Assembly: GCA_026003175.1 (NCBI GenBank)
Contig: BPGT01000007.1
Location: forward strand, 1 to 64,000
From: Armatimonadota bacterium
Lineage (GTDB): Bacteria > Armatimonadota > HRBIN16
Direction: 5' to 3'
Length of the DNA: 64,000 nt
Shown here: positions 51,677-61,656 of the stretch, piece by piece
Position numbering within the stretch: the first letter of the stretch is position 1
How the letters are laid out: the number at the start of each line of letters is the position of its first letter
Notes under the pieces: generated by a model
Seen by the model: the letters and a program-made list of their open reading frames with translations, nothing else
Databases searched by the model: none
Told to the model about the DNA's origin: nothing
Program-made: the position numbers and the translations under genes

Positions 51677-53452
51677 ATGCCGGAAATCCGTTCTATTTTG
51701 GCGACAGACTGTGGTAGTACGACAACCAAAGCGATATTGATAGAGAAGAAACCGGAGGGCTACCGCCTGATAGCGCGCGGGGAAGCTCCTACCACCGTAG
51801 AAGCTCCATTTGACGACGTGACCGTGGGTGTGCTCAATGCGGTACGTGAACTGGAGGAGCTCACCGGCAAAACCTTCATCCGCGACGGCAAGATTCTCAC
51901 CCCGCAAATCGATGAATGCACCGGTGTGGATGTCTATCTGTCCACATCCAGTGCGGGTGGCGGTTTGCAGATGACGGTTGCAGGCGTGGTGAAGGTAATG
52001 TCGGCAGAAAGCGCACAGCGCGCGGCTCTGGGTGCGGGCGCGATTATCATGGATGTGATCGCCGTTGACGACGGACGCAAGGATTATGAGAAGGTACAGC
52101 GCATCCGCCAGCTGCGCCCCGATATGATTCTGATGTCCGGCGGGACTGATGGTGGAACGGTAACCCATCTGGTGGAGCTGGCGGAGATGCTGGTGGCAGC
52201 CGACCCTCGTCCACGCCTGGGAGGGATGCGTTTGCCAGTGATTTTTGCGGGCAACAAGGACGCTCGCGAGCCTGTGAAGCAGCTGCTAGACGGCAAGGTA
52301 GACCTGCGTATTGTGGACAACCTGCGTCCCACATTGGAGCGAGAAAATCTCGGTCCTGCCCGCGAAGCCATCCACGAACTGTTCCTCGAACACGTGATGC
52401 AGCAGGCGCCCGGTTACAGCAAGCTGCTCAGATGGACCAGCGCGGATATCATGTCCACCCCTAACGCGGTGGGCAAGATTATGCAAACCATCGCCGAGAT
52501 GCGCGGTATCAACATCCTCGGCGTGGACATCGGTGGCGCGACCACCGATGTGTTCTCCGTATTCAACGGCATCTACAACCGTACGGTAAGCGCGAACCTG
52601 GGCATGAGCTATTCGATATGTAACGTGCTCGTGGAGACAGGTGTGGCGAACATCCGACGCTGGCTGCCCTTCGAGATGGATGAGCGCGACCTGCGCAACC
52701 GTCTGCGCAACAAGATGATACGCCCCACCACCATCCCGCAGACGCTAGAAGACCTGTATGTGGAGCAGGCGGTCGCCCGTGAAGCGTTGCGACTGGCGTT
52801 TGAGCACCACAAGTCACTGGCGCGCGGGCTAAAGGGTGTACAACAGCAGCGCACCATCGGCGAGGCGTTGACGCAGGAAGACACGGGCAAGACGCTGGTC
52901 AACATGATGGATCTGGATATGATTGTGGGCAGCGGCGGTGTACTGAGCCACGCGCCGCGTCGGGCGCAAGCCGCACTGATGATGATGGACGCCTACCAGC
53001 CTGAAGGCGTGACGATGCTGACGGTAGACTCCATCTTCATGATGCCACAGCTGGGGGTGCTCTCCACCATCCATCCTGAGGCGGCAACCGAAGTGTTCGA
53101 ACGCGACTGTCTGGTGATCCTTGGTACCTGTATCGCACCTGTCGGCACCACCAAAGAGGGCGACGAGGTGTGCACCCTGCGCATCGCAGGAGAAACACAC
53201 CAGATGCGCTTCGGGGAGTTGCGCGTGTTTCCGTTGAATGAAGGCGAGAAGATAGAGGTAGAGGTTCGTCCCTCCCGCGCGTTCGACGTAGGTGCGGGAC
53301 GAGGTAGACCAATCACTGTAACCGCAGAAGGCGGTGTGGTGGGGCTGGTAGTGGACTGTCGTGGACGCCCGCTAGCGTTGCCCCAGCGCGATGCTGAGCG
53401 TATTGCGAAACTGCAGACGTGGCTGAAAGCAATGGGTCTGCCGACAGTGTAG
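51677..53452 (+). CDS. GlmL/MutL family ATPase (B12-mutase-associated)
   Basis: This 591-aa ASKHA-fold protein is of the family found beside glutamate mutase and related B12-dependent aminomutases, where it is thought to reactivate the mutase. ATP-binding elements are LATDCGSTTTKAILIEK (phosphate 1), ILGVDIGGATTDVFSVFNG (phosphate 2) and DLDMIVGSGGVLSHAPR (adenosine). STSSAGGGLQMTVAGVV and MILMSGGTDGGTV are family signatures. The ATG at 51677 with AGGAGA is preferred to an earlier in-frame start. No mutase subunit gene lies in the window. Confidence 0.88.
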   Translation: MPEIRSILATDCGSTTTKAILIEKKPEGYRLIARGEAPTTVEAPFDDVTVGVLNAVRELEELTGKTFIRDGKILTPQIDECTGVDVYLSTSSAGGGLQMTVAGVVKVMSAESAQRAALGAGAIIMDVIAVDDGRKDYEKVQRIRQLRPDMILMSGGTDGGTVTHLVELAEMLVAADPRPRLGGMRLPVIFAGNKDAREPVKQLLDGKVDLRIVDNLRPTLERENLGPAREAIHELFLEHVMQQAPGYSKLLRWTSADIMSTPNAVGKIMQTIAEMRGINILGVDIGGATTDVFSVFNGIYNRTVSANLGMSYSICNVLVETGVANIRRWLPFEMDERDLRNRLRNKMIRPTTIPQTLEDLYVEQAVAREALRLAFEHHKSLARGLKGVQQQRTIGEALTQEDTGKTLVNMMDLDMIVGSGGVLSHAPRRAQAALMMMDAYQPEGVTMLTVDSIFMMPQLGVLSTIHPEAATEVFERDCLVILGTCIAPVGTTKEGDEVCTLRIAGETHQMRFGELRVFPLNEGEKIEVEVRPSRAFDVGAGRGRPITVTAEGGVVGLVVDCRGRPLALPQRDAERIAKLQTWLKAMGLPTV

Positions 53453-53550
53453 CAAATCTTCTATCGTGGGATACGTGTGTTCACAGCCAGAGGTGTGTTA
53501 CAGTCGAATGGTGAGCCTCCTGCTAGGCGATGAGGAAATCGGCGGTCTCC

Positions 53551-53931
53551 TTATGCCACCGTGCCGATAGGCGTTGCCTCCTCGCATTCGATGGTGCTGG
53601 CAAGCACGCGCGTCTCAAAGTGCCCGTCCTGCAGGCGTATCACCACAACCACTTCGTTGCGAAAGTCCCACAGGATGATGGCTTCGTCGTCCTCACGCTG
53701 TAGCCACTGCACCTCGCTCAGGCGCGTCATGAGGTAATATTGGTGTATCTGTCCGTTCCAGCTGGGTATCAGCACGGCGGAGCCTACCGCCTGACTGTAC
53801 AAGTCGTAGACACCTGCGTAGTCATTCATCTGCGCATACGCGAACAAAGCTTCTTGCTGCCTGGCGAGCCCATGGTGTACGAGCTCATTTGCCCGTAGCT
53901 CCAGTAACGGTTGCACGTCGCGGCTAATCAT
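53551..53931 (-). CDS. Uncharacterised small protein (126 aa)
   Basis: This soluble protein has no recognisable family. It contains ANELVHHGLARQQEALFAYA, then AVLIPSWNGQIHQYYLMTRL, and a beta-rich C-terminal half (EDDEAIILWDFRNEVVVVIR) that looks like a small ligand-binding or sensor-like domain. The ATG at 53931 has GGAGGTG 6 bases upstream. It is flanked by convergent and divergent genes and is transcribed alone. Confidence 0.6.
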   Translation of the reverse strand: MISRDVQPLLELRANELVHHGLARQQEALFAYAQMNDYAGVYDLYSQAVGSAVLIPSWNGQIHQYYLMTRLSEVQWLQREDDEAIILWDFRNEVVVVIRLQDGHFETRVLASTIECEEATPIGTVA

Positions 53932-54062
53932 TGTGCACACCTCCAGAAGATTGTTCCGTATTTTGCACAGCCTTTAACAATCGCTTAATTCCCCTGTAAC
54001 ATCGCCTTAAAGCTCACCTGATACACTCTGGCTGACAACCCTTTTCAGGAGGAGGACATGTG

Positions 54063-54890
54063 ATGAAACGTGTGGCTTTCACACTCATCGAGCTGCTGGT
54101 GGTGATCGCGATTATCGCGATACTGGCAGCGATCCTGTTCCCTGTCTTCTCGCAGGCGCGGGCGAAGGCGCGTGCAGCGAGCTGCCTGAGCAACACCCGC
54201 CAGCTCGGTACTGCAATGCGCGTGTATGCGCAGGACTACGACGGCTACTTCGTATTCAACTGGTGGGAGTGGCACATTCCCTTGCAGCCGTACGTCAAGA
54301 GCTGGGACATCTTCGTGTGCCCGCAGTCGGCAGCCCCACGCCCACAGATGATCGAGTTCACTGCCGACGATGGTTGTCTGACATGGGGAGACGATGCGCC
54401 TTACGTGAAGCTGATAGGCACCTTCCCGGGCAACGTGCCTGCCAACGTGCGCACGGCGCGAGGCTGCTCCAAGCCTGCTCCCATCATCTACGGTAACTAC
54501 GCGAAGAACGAGGAGCTCATCGCCAACTACGGCTATAACCGCACCAGCTACAGCGGCTACGAGCACAATGAGGCTGGTTGGGAGACCACCGCCGACCTGA
54601 TTATCATCGCCGAGTCGCGCAGCGGTTCCGAAGACGTTCCGCCTGATACCAACCCGTTCAGCCCCAATAACGGACCTTACATTGAACCGGGCGGCACCAC
54701 GTGGAATCAGGTCTTTGACCAGCTTTCGGGACGGCACAACGGCGGCATCAACTGCACCTTTGCCGACGGACACGCCAAGTGGTATCGCTACGAGTGGTTC
54801 AAGAGCTACGAAGGTCGCTTCGCCATTAGTCCGCCGATGGCACGCCTGTGGCGCGACGGTCTGCTGGGCGACGATCAGGGCTGGCCCTAA
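54063..54890 (+). CDS. Prepilin-type protein with C-terminal H-x9-DG motif
   Basis: This 275-aa pseudopilin-like protein starts with the type IV prepilin signature [20 protein letters not shown], with the peptidase site before FTLIE (Ala in place of Gly) and the N-methylated Phe. A helix [20 protein letters not shown] follows. Near the C-terminus [17 protein letters not shown] is the H-x9-DG motif that marks the large Planctomycetes/Armatimonadota family. It is probably exported and assembled or anchored by a type II/IV pilus-like system. AGGAGGAGG precedes the start, and a small lipoprotein gene follows. Confidence 0.9.
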   Translation: MKRVAFTLIELLVVIAIIAILAAILFPVFSQARAKARAASCLSNTRQLGTAMRVYAQDYDGYFVFNWWEWHIPLQPYVKSWDIFVCPQSAAPRPQMIEFTADDGCLTWGDDAPYVKLIGTFPGNVPANVRTARGCSKPAPIIYGNYAKNEELIANYGYNRTSYSGYEHNEAGWETTADLIIIAESRSGSEDVPPDTNPFSPNNGPYIEPGGTTWNQVFDQLSGRHNGGINCTFADGHAKWYRYEWFKSYEGRFAISPPMARLWRDGLLGDDQGWP

Positions 54891-54905
54891 AAAGGGAATG
54901 TGGTG

Positions 54906-55097
54906 ATGGAACGCACTTTCTCCAGAATACTGGCGATACTGGTGACCCTCCTGACCGTTGCCGGACTGAGCGGCTGCGCGGATAAACCCGGACCACCCCC
55001 CGGAGCACCGCCAGCTACTATCAACCAGCAGCAGAACAACCAGCCGACGCCGCCTACTTACGGACAGACGCGCGAAGAGCAGAAAGAGGGACAGTAG
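54906..55097 (+). CDS. Small lipoprotein (63 aa)
   Basis: The protein has a lipoprotein signal peptide: a basic ERTFSR start, a hydrophobic ILAILVTLLTVAG stretch and lipobox LSGC. A Pro/Gln/Asn-rich mature part (GPPPGAPPATINQQQNNQ) is probably disordered. GTG at 54900 is an alternative start 6 bases upstream. It follows the prepilin-like gene by 15 bases and ends 15 bases before an intrinsic terminator. It may be an accessory of the prepilin-like protein. Confidence 0.7.
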   Translation: MERTFSRILAILVTLLTVAGLSGCADKPGPPPGAPPATINQQQNNQPTPPTYGQTREEQKEGQ

Positions 55098-55111
55098 GCT
55101 CGCGTTTCTGG

Positions 55112-55168
55112 AAAAAGCCCTCCATGCCCCGTCGAGAGTGCCGCGACGCACTCAGATGGGGCTTTTTT
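55112..55168 (+). terminator. Intrinsic terminator (bidirectional)
   Basis: AAAAAGCCC (55112-55120) pairs with GGGCTTTTT (55159-55167) across a partly paired loop, followed by a T-run to 55168. The A-run on the other side lets it act for the convergent DUF4058 gene as well. Confidence 0.8.
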
Positions 55169-55174
55169 GTGGTT

Positions 55175-55978
55175 TTATCGTCGCCCTGTATCCCGGAGCA
55201 GCTGCTCGATCCAGGCAGAGTCTTCTGCACTGAAGGGTGGCGGAGGAGGCTCCCGACGGTAATCGACCACATCTTCGTACGCGCCGTCTTGGTAGCACTG
55301 CAGGAGCACCGCCTGCAGGTCCAGCACGGCATCCCGGTCGCCGATAGCCAGCGGAATGGGGATGCGAGGCAAGCGGTCACGCACCGTGCGCGGGTATAAC
55401 AGGAAGTCGTAGGGCGTATCGGCGCGACTGATACTAATAAGGTAATGCCAGCTCGTGCCTATCTCTTGCACAAGCCGATGGTAAGGCGGAGCAAGCACAT
55501 ACTCGCCGCCGCGCAGGAGGTCTATCTCCACCAGATGCACATCGCTGCGCAGAATCTCCTCCTGCTTGCGCTTGTATAGCTCCCACCCTTTGGATCCCTG
55601 CTCCTTGTTGGTCGGGCTGAGCAGTTCAATCACCGTCACCAGACGCATCTCGCGCGTGCGGTCCAGGATATGGACAACGCCTTCGGTATGGAGCTGTTCC
55701 TCAATGTGCAACACCAGAGGTGGGTCGCAGGTCTCCTCCAGCACAGCAACACCCGATGCCTCCTCCCGACGCGGCGCGCGCTGCAGCACTGAAACATCGG
55801 GCACAATCTCTCGAGATACCTCCTGCACGTACACGCGCTCCTCGATGAGCACGCTATATCGCGGGCGCACCTGCCGCTGTAGCGCGTTGCGGATATATGT
55901 GGTCATGCTATGGTGCACGTCGTTCCAGATCGACTTGTCCTCCAGATACGGGTCCATACCGGGAAAGGGACTTGCCAT
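55175..55978 (-). CDS. DUF4058 family protein
   Basis: This 267-aa protein starts with the DUF4058 hallmark SPFPGMDPYLEDKSIWNDVHH. RPRYSVLIEERVYVQE, VTVIELLSPTNKEQG and a final VDLRRGGEY-like segment with PYDFLLYPRTVRDRLPRIPI also fit. The family is common in cyanobacteria, Planctomycetes and Armatimonadota and has the look of a PD-(D/E)xK-type fold (VIELLSP-TNK), but no function is proven. The ATG at 55978 has GAGGGGGTGAG upstream; an earlier in-frame ATG lacks this. Confidence 0.9.
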   Translation of the reverse strand: MASPFPGMDPYLEDKSIWNDVHHSMTTYIRNALQRQVRPRYSVLIEERVYVQEVSREIVPDVSVLQRAPRREEASGVAVLEETCDPPLVLHIEEQLHTEGVVHILDRTREMRLVTVIELLSPTNKEQGSKGWELYKRKQEEILRSDVHLVEIDLLRGGEYVLAPPYHRLVQEIGTSWHYLISISRADTPYDFLLYPRTVRDRLPRIPIPLAIGDRDAVLDLQAVLLQCYQDGAYEDVVDYRREPPPPPFSAEDSAWIEQLLRDTGRR

Positions 55979-56045
55979 GCTACTCACCCCCTCGCTCTCA
56001 TTATACTCTATACGGCACAGCGGCGTCTTCACGCAGGACAGGTGT

Positions 56046-58001
56046 TCACTCTATCTGTAATGCCACCAGTGAGTGCGGAGGCAGTTGCACGGTGAAGCGG
56101 CTTCCCAACTTGCCCAGAGCACGATGCGTCACGCCAACCGCGTTCGGGTTCTGTTCGTTTGTGGAATCCACTCGCTCGCCGGAAAGTATCCACAGCGCCG
56201 CGCCCTGTGCGGACAGACCTCGCACCTCTACCTCCACCTGTAACGGCAAACTCAGATGCTTGTTGACCATTATCGCGTATGCTCTTTGCCGTCCCTTGCG
56301 ACTGGCAATCGCAGAAAGGTAAGGCACAGCAGGGAAAGCGCGGGGAACCACCTCTTGAATCTGCACATCGCGGTACCATGCCTTGCCAGATACCGTCCCT
56401 CCGCCTTCCAGGCGACGTGCTAGCACTTCCACCTCGCGTGTGTCGGGCAGAGTGCGGTATTCTACCTCCACCCGCGTCCAGCCGGACGTGCCGGTAATTT
56501 CGGGAGTAATCGCAGCAGAGCGAGTTGCCAGCCAGCCACGCGCATCGCCAATCTGGAAACAAGCCCCCCGGCTGGAGCGGAGATTTTCCGTCTTCACCCA
56601 TCCGCTCAGGCGGTAAAGCGTGTTCGGTTTTGCGGGAAGCACCACCCGTGCATGGTAGTAATTGGTGTCCTTCCCCTCGCGAAACTCCACCGCCAGCACG
56701 TCGTTGTCCAGCCTCTGTTCCACACCGGCAAGGGGCTGAATCCTCCACCCCTCCGCAGGTTTAACAGGCACACCGACAGCGCCGCCTCGCTGCCCTTTCC
56801 CCCGTGCTGGAGCCACCCCGTAACCACCTTCCACCTCGAAGCGGGGGGAATCGACCTGTACCTCTATCAGTTCGTCGCCGAAGTGGTGGTGGTAGAGTTC
56901 AAAGGGGTAGTACTGCGCACGCTTGACCAGCCGCTCACCCAGATGGGTATACCCCTTCACCATACCCCAGTACTCATTGCAAAACTGCCAGAAATTCGCC
57001 ATGAGGATACGGTTCTTCGGATTCAAGAACACACGCAGCATCTCAGCGTTGAGCAGGGCGTTGCCCAGAGTATGGCGATACGGCACAGGCTTCTCCTGCA
57101 CAAAGTGCCCGTTAAACTCGGTGACGGCAATAGGCACGTTTTCTCTACCGGTGGTCTCTCGTAACAGGCGTCGCAGGTCATCATAGTAGCTCTGAATCTG
57201 GTCGGGGCAGGCGAATGCCAGCGCGAACAGCTCCTCCGCTGGCGGCACTCCGTCCTCGCGAGAGTACTGAGGGATGTAGCTGTGGTGGATGACGAAATCC
57301 ACCTCCTTGCCCAGGATATTCAGCACAGGACGCGCCCACTCATCCAGATGGGGAAAACCCGTTGCTACCACCGCTCCCAGCTTGATACGAGGGTCCACTG
57401 CTTTCATCGCCCGACGGTACTGCAGGTAGTTCTGGGCATACTCGGTGGGCGACATACGACGTGACACGTGGTCACCATGTTCCGTCTCGTTACCGTATTC
57501 GAACCACCGCACATTCCACGACTGACGTCTCCCATCCTTTGCCCGCAGCTGTGCCCAGGGATGCCGTGCGTCGGCTGGAGAGTTCAGGTACTCCACCATG
57601 TCGGCTGCGTCCTGCGCTGTGCCGTGATAGTCGGCGAGGGTAATGAGGGGCACTGCCCCCATCGCCTCACAGCACTGCAGAAACTCCGGCAAGCCAAACA
57701 GCTGCTCGGGGCGTCCCTCTAACGGTCCCACCGTCTTCTTCCAGTCGAAAAGATGCACGCCACACCCGCCCGGATAACGCGCCACGCTTAATCCGATGTT
57801 TTTTGCCAGAGCTACCATCCCCGGCACAGGGCGTCTGCGCTCCGGGTCCCAAATCCCCGCTCCGCGGTCGTGGTATATCGGCTCCGCATGGGGCCACCCG
57901 CCTTTCTGGTAGCCGAGCATGTTGTTGCCGAATATCCAGTGGTTCACCCTCCCAACGGTTCTGTCCGCGAAAAGGGTGACATGTGCCTGTAGAGATGGCA
58001 T
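56046..58001 (-). CDS. GH51-like alpha-L-arabinofuranosidase with inserted carbohydrate-binding-like domain
   Basis: This 651-aa glycoside hydrolase of clan A probably releases arabinose or a related sugar from plant-type polysaccharides. The acid/base Glu is in VRWFEYGNETEH (E172) and the nucleophile in VPIAVTEFNGHF (E295). Residues ~390-560 form an extra beta-sandwich with ARVVLPAKPNTLYRLSGWVK and GWTRVEVEYRT, typical of CBM4/9-like modules, placed between the barrel and the C-terminal beta domain. No signal peptide is visible. The ATG at 58001 has GGAGG and lies 1 base beyond the stop of the upstream DUF4091 gene. Confidence 0.85.
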   Translation of the reverse strand: MPSLQAHVTLFADRTVGRVNHWIFGNNMLGYQKGGWPHAEPIYHDRGAGIWDPERRRPVPGMVALAKNIGLSVARYPGGCGVHLFDWKKTVGPLEGRPEQLFGLPEFLQCCEAMGAVPLITLADYHGTAQDAADMVEYLNSPADARHPWAQLRAKDGRRQSWNVRWFEYGNETEHGDHVSRRMSPTEYAQNYLQYRRAMKAVDPRIKLGAVVATGFPHLDEWARPVLNILGKEVDFVIHHSYIPQYSREDGVPPAEELFALAFACPDQIQSYYDDLRRLLRETTGRENVPIAVTEFNGHFVQEKPVPYRHTLGNALLNAEMLRVFLNPKNRILMANFWQFCNEYWGMVKGYTHLGERLVKRAQYYPFELYHHHFGDELIEVQVDSPRFEVEGGYGVAPARGKGQRGGAVGVPVKPAEGWRIQPLAGVEQRLDNDVLAVEFREGKDTNYYHARVVLPAKPNTLYRLSGWVKTENLRSSRGACFQIGDARGWLATRSAAITPEITGTSGWTRVEVEYRTLPDTREVEVLARRLEGGGTVSGKAWYRDVQIQEVVPRAFPAVPYLSAIASRKGRQRAYAIMVNKHLSLPLQVEVEVRGLSAQGAALWILSGERVDSTNEQNPNAVGVTHRALGKLGSRFTVQLPPHSLVALQIE

Positions 58002-58002
58002 C

Positions 58003-61000
58003 TCAACGCCTCCATAACAGGATTTGCCTGGCAATCTCCCTTCTCAGACGATACACCGCGTCCGGGTCGGGGAGAATCGTGGTAGAGCGTAAACCGCCGG
58101 CGTTTGGGATAGACACGAGAGACTCCATCTGCTCCTGCAGTGCCCCCGCTGCAGACACCTCTTTGCCCGCCTGTCGCGCTTGCTCCACCGCCTGTTTCCA
58201 CAACAGGTAGTACTCGTAATCTTCCGCTCCTTCGCGTATCGCTTTCAGGCGGATACTGGGCAACGGCTCCCTGCTGCCGACGGGTTCGCCCGGATAGGCG
58301 ATGTAGCCGTCGCCGTTGGGGTAGCGTATCCAGTAGAACTCCTGCCCCTGGTCGCTCTGAGAGATATACTGATGCCAGCCTTTCTGCCAAGGATTGTATG
58401 TCCACCAGGAGAACCCCCAGAACTCATAGCCTTCCACGTCGTACACGAAGCAATAGAGCGGCAGTAGCCGCTCGGTAGCAAGGTAGGGTGTATCGAGGCA
58501 CTGTTGACCATCGGTCGTAAAGAGCAGGCGGTCGCCTGCAGCGCGTCGCTCTCGCATCTTCTGTACCGGAAACACGCCGTACTGCCCGATACCCCACATC
58601 GTCAGGTAACCGTCCATGTCCGGCGAGTGGTACCAGGTGCTGGAAAAGATGGGCACATCGGGCGCAACCGGTTTGATGATACCGATGAAGTAACGCAAAT
58701 CCTCCACCACCTGCCGGTTGTTCAGGTGCGGCTCATCAGAGAGGTAGTACACGAGGCGATCGCGCCAGCCGTTTCGGGTAAAAAGGTCCACTAGCTGACG
58801 GTAGGCACCCTGCAACGCTCTCTCGTATTCCGGCGTGCGCGGCTGCAGACCGAACCTGGACGGGAGCGGATACGCCCAGCCCATCGCGTAGAACAGCCAT
58901 GGGGTGTAGCAGTGGTTGAATCCCAGATCCTCAAAGCAGTAGCGCGCCATCGGCTCGAAGCGCGAAGCATCCATCGTCACTTGCCCGTTCTCGTATCGGA
59001 ACTCTGGCGCCGGAAGCACCACGTCGGGGTTCACTCGATGCTCCGCCATCAGGCGATACCAGCGCTTCAGCGTTTCGGGGTCTTCGCCAGCGGTGACGTC
59101 CCAGCCGGGTCCCGAACGCAAGTCGTACACGATGCGCAGGTGGCTGCGCTTTGGCAGAGTGAAGTTCCAAACGGTCACCTGTAGCGGAACCTGCATCAGC
59201 CTCTTCCCGGATGCCTGCACGGTGACCATGCCCCGGTACTCTCCTGCGGGAGCATCCGCGGGCACATAGCAGTCTATCCACAACGCCTGGGTGCGCCCAG
59301 CAGGCAAGTTGAACGTTTTCAAGGGTACCATCGGGTCGGGCCACTCGCCTGCCCAGCCATCGCAGGAAGGAGTTCCTCTCGGCACATGTCGGCAGTATTG
59401 CGGCAAGCGGCTGACGTAGTAGTTCGTGGGCACATCTACTGGAACCGTTTGCACACGATAGAGCCGGGGCGTGGGCAGTATTGCCCCCGAAGCGTGCCGG
59501 AGCGGTGAAACGCTCACGGTGACACCCTGCAGAGGTTGCCTGCTCCAGAGGGCAACCTGTACGGGTTCCCACTCGTTGCGGGCGCATTCGATGTGCAGCT
59601 GCTGGCTGGCAGGACGCGGCGGGTCATCAGGGAAAACCTTGACCAGCGGGTTCACCTGCCACAGTGCCAGAGAACGCCCGGGCAACAGGGCGGGGTTTGT
59701 GTGTACCTGCGTGACCGTTCCCTCCTCCACCGGCACGAACAGCACACCATCATGCCACACGGTACCGTGTACATTCATGGTCAGGTGCAGTTCCACGTGA
59801 TGTACGTCGGAAGGAGTAACGATTTGGGAGGCGCAAAGCGTCCAATCGTTGTCTCCTGTTAACCGACGCACGCTGGAGAAGAAAGGTGTTTGCTGGGACA
59901 GAGTATTCTCCGCCGTCTTGAAGTGCCCGTGGATGTCCACGCTGCCGCCTGTGATGCCTTCCGTTTTCACCCAAGCCGCGTACAAGTAGCGCGAGGAGGG
60001 CTGTACGGGTACATTCAACAGCCGCCAGCCCAGCCAATCCGCTTTCCGCTCAGGGGGAACATGCAGGCGCAGGGCATTGCTGCCGAACTTGCCGGGAGAG
60101 ACTACCCCCGCGCTAAAGCCTTCCGTGCCTGTCGCCTCACCGCCCGCCGACCAGAGTTGCAGGGAGCGCTCGCGCGATTCAAAATCCCCTTCGCGTGCAA
60201 GGTTCATCGCGCTGTGTAACATCTGTTCGTACGCGCGTAACCACTCACTGCCAGCGGGTTCGCGGGAGAGAAAAACCTCAAAGCGATGCTCCGAACGAGG
60301 CTGTAGACGCGCCGCGAAATAGAGCCAGCCGTCCACCCAGATAGCGGGCAGAGTTTGACCACTTGCCGAGTCCACCACCTGAGCGCGCAGGGGCAGCTGC
60401 ACACTCCCCGTCAGCCGCCGCACCAGGTGCACCGCGCGGGGTAATGACACCACCACCGCCTTCTGCGTGGGAGACTCGCCAAAGTGGCGTACGACCACGG
60501 ATGCCTGAACCAGCCACTCTGAACGCCAGGCTACCTGCCTGACAGGCGTCCTCTTCAGGTTCATCCGCTCTACGGGTAGAACGCGCCACCGCACCGCTGG
60601 CGCGCTGCCCTCCTCCGCTTCCAGAGTCAGGTCATCGTACCACGCTTCGCCCTCGCCATACAGCACCGTGCCGATGGTAGCAGTCTGTCCGCCCGCAGGA
60701 ACCTCAAAGCGTATCTCCACCTGCCGCCAGTCGTAGGTTCCCTCCCCTGCGCCCTGCACGATGTTCACCATCTGCGGTCGAGTACCGTTCACATGCACGT
60801 AATAGCCCACTTGCCCCTTTGCGTTGCGGGCGCGCACCCAACCGCGCAGCACATAACGTCGCCCGGGCGTGACGAGAATATTTCCCTGCGACCACTGCAC
60901 CCACTGCGGAGTAGCTCCCGCCCGTACCTGATGGTAGACACATGCGCTACCGTTTCTGCCTTCGTTCCGACGGTACATCGCCAGATGCGCCAGCGAAGTA

Positions 61001-61482
61001 AGCCCTGTGTTCCAGTGCGCTGGTGCGGTGTCCCCTTCCTCAAAGCTGCCGTTGCGCAGGGTGGTGTGTACCTCCCCCAGGTCCACAGGAAACGCTTTCG
61101 GATTGCCTGTGTAGATATAGACAGTTTCCTTCTTGCCAGCGGGCACGTCTACTGCGAAGCAGATTTCATCCCCCTCACGTAGCACAGGATCGCGACGCGA
61201 GGATACCACCTGGTACAGATACTCTGTGCCTGCCTCACTACACACGCGCAACCTGTCGCGTGCCTGACCCTCCAGGGGTAATTCTCCCTCTCCCTTGCCG
61301 ACGCGCAACCTCAGCACGTAGCCGCTCATCTGGGCGGCAGTGTTGTTCGTCACTACGACAGGCACCCGAAGGCTCCAGACACCGCCGTTGGCTCCCCAGA
61401 GGCTGGTGTGCCATGTCACCTGCGCTTGCGTCGGCACAGCAAAGACGACCATAGCCAGCAGCACAGTGGTGATAGTCCGCAT
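58003..61482 (-). CDS. Large secreted DUF4091 glycoside hydrolase-like protein
   Basis: This 1159-aa exported protein has a signal peptide (MRTITTVLLAMVVFAVPTQA). It has at least two CBM-like beta-sandwich modules (HTTLRNGSFEEGDTAPAHWN near residue 140; DWLGWRLLNVPVQPSSRYLY near 500). A C-terminal catalytic-like TIM barrel follows a linker (MVTVQASGKRLMQVPLQVTV). The barrel carries RLVYYLSDEPHLNN near residue 914, with the Asp-Glu pair expected in GH123-like DUF4091 proteins, then FSSTWYHSPDMDGY and GFSWWTYNPW. It probably cleaves a hexosamine-containing or host/plant glycan outside the cell. It is the first gene of an operon with the GH51 gene. Confidence 0.88.
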   Translation of the reverse strand: MRTITTVLLAMVVFAVPTQAQVTWHTSLWGANGGVWSLRVPVVVTNNTAAQMSGYVLRLRVGKGEGELPLEGQARDRLRVCSEAGTEYLYQVVSSRRDPVLREGDEICFAVDVPAGKKETVYIYTGNPKAFPVDLGEVHTTLRNGSFEEGDTAPAHWNTGLTSLAHLAMYRRNEGRNGSACVYHQVRAGATPQWVQWSQGNILVTPGRRYVLRGWVRARNAKGQVGYYVHVNGTRPQMVNIVQGAGEGTYDWRQVEIRFEVPAGGQTATIGTVLYGEGEAWYDDLTLEAEEGSAPAVRWRVLPVERMNLKRTPVRQVAWRSEWLVQASVVVRHFGESPTQKAVVVSLPRAVHLVRRLTGSVQLPLRAQVVDSASGQTLPAIWVDGWLYFAARLQPRSEHRFEVFLSREPAGSEWLRAYEQMLHSAMNLAREGDFESRERSLQLWSAGGEATGTEGFSAGVVSPGKFGSNALRLHVPPERKADWLGWRLLNVPVQPSSRYLYAAWVKTEGITGGSVDIHGHFKTAENTLSQQTPFFSSVRRLTGDNDWTLCASQIVTPSDVHHVELHLTMNVHGTVWHDGVLFVPVEEGTVTQVHTNPALLPGRSLALWQVNPLVKVFPDDPPRPASQQLHIECARNEWEPVQVALWSRQPLQGVTVSVSPLRHASGAILPTPRLYRVQTVPVDVPTNYYVSRLPQYCRHVPRGTPSCDGWAGEWPDPMVPLKTFNLPAGRTQALWIDCYVPADAPAGEYRGMVTVQASGKRLMQVPLQVTVWNFTLPKRSHLRIVYDLRSGPGWDVTAGEDPETLKRWYRLMAEHRVNPDVVLPAPEFRYENGQVTMDASRFEPMARYCFEDLGFNHCYTPWLFYAMGWAYPLPSRFGLQPRTPEYERALQGAYRQLVDLFTRNGWRDRLVYYLSDEPHLNNRQVVEDLRYFIGIIKPVAPDVPIFSSTWYHSPDMDGYLTMWGIGQYGVFPVQKMRERRAAGDRLLFTTDGQQCLDTPYLATERLLPLYCFVYDVEGYEFWGFSWWTYNPWQKGWHQYISQSDQGQEFYWIRYPNGDGYIAYPGEPVGSREPLPSIRLKAIREGAEDYEYYLLWKQAVEQARQAGKEVSAAGALQEQMESLVSIPNAGGLRSTTILPDPDAVYRLRREIARQILLWRR

Positions 61483-61656
61483 CGCGATTCGTACACCTCC
61501 CTTGTGAAGGACGTGGGAGCGCTGTCACCACTCCAGAAAGGTCTCTGACCGCAGAGAGCACGGAGTACGTAGAGTGATGGATGGGAACCTTCCGCACCCT
61601 CTGCGGGTTCAGCAGTTCGTCAGTTTCTCAAATTTTGCGAATCTTATGTCAGGATA

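Noticed and set aside
61483-61656. Region after the Gfo/Idh/MocA stop with a GACCGCAGAGAGCACGGAG stretch
   Set aside because: Resembles a common dispersed non-coding sequence in such genomes, but only one copy is seen here, so it is not called a repeat.
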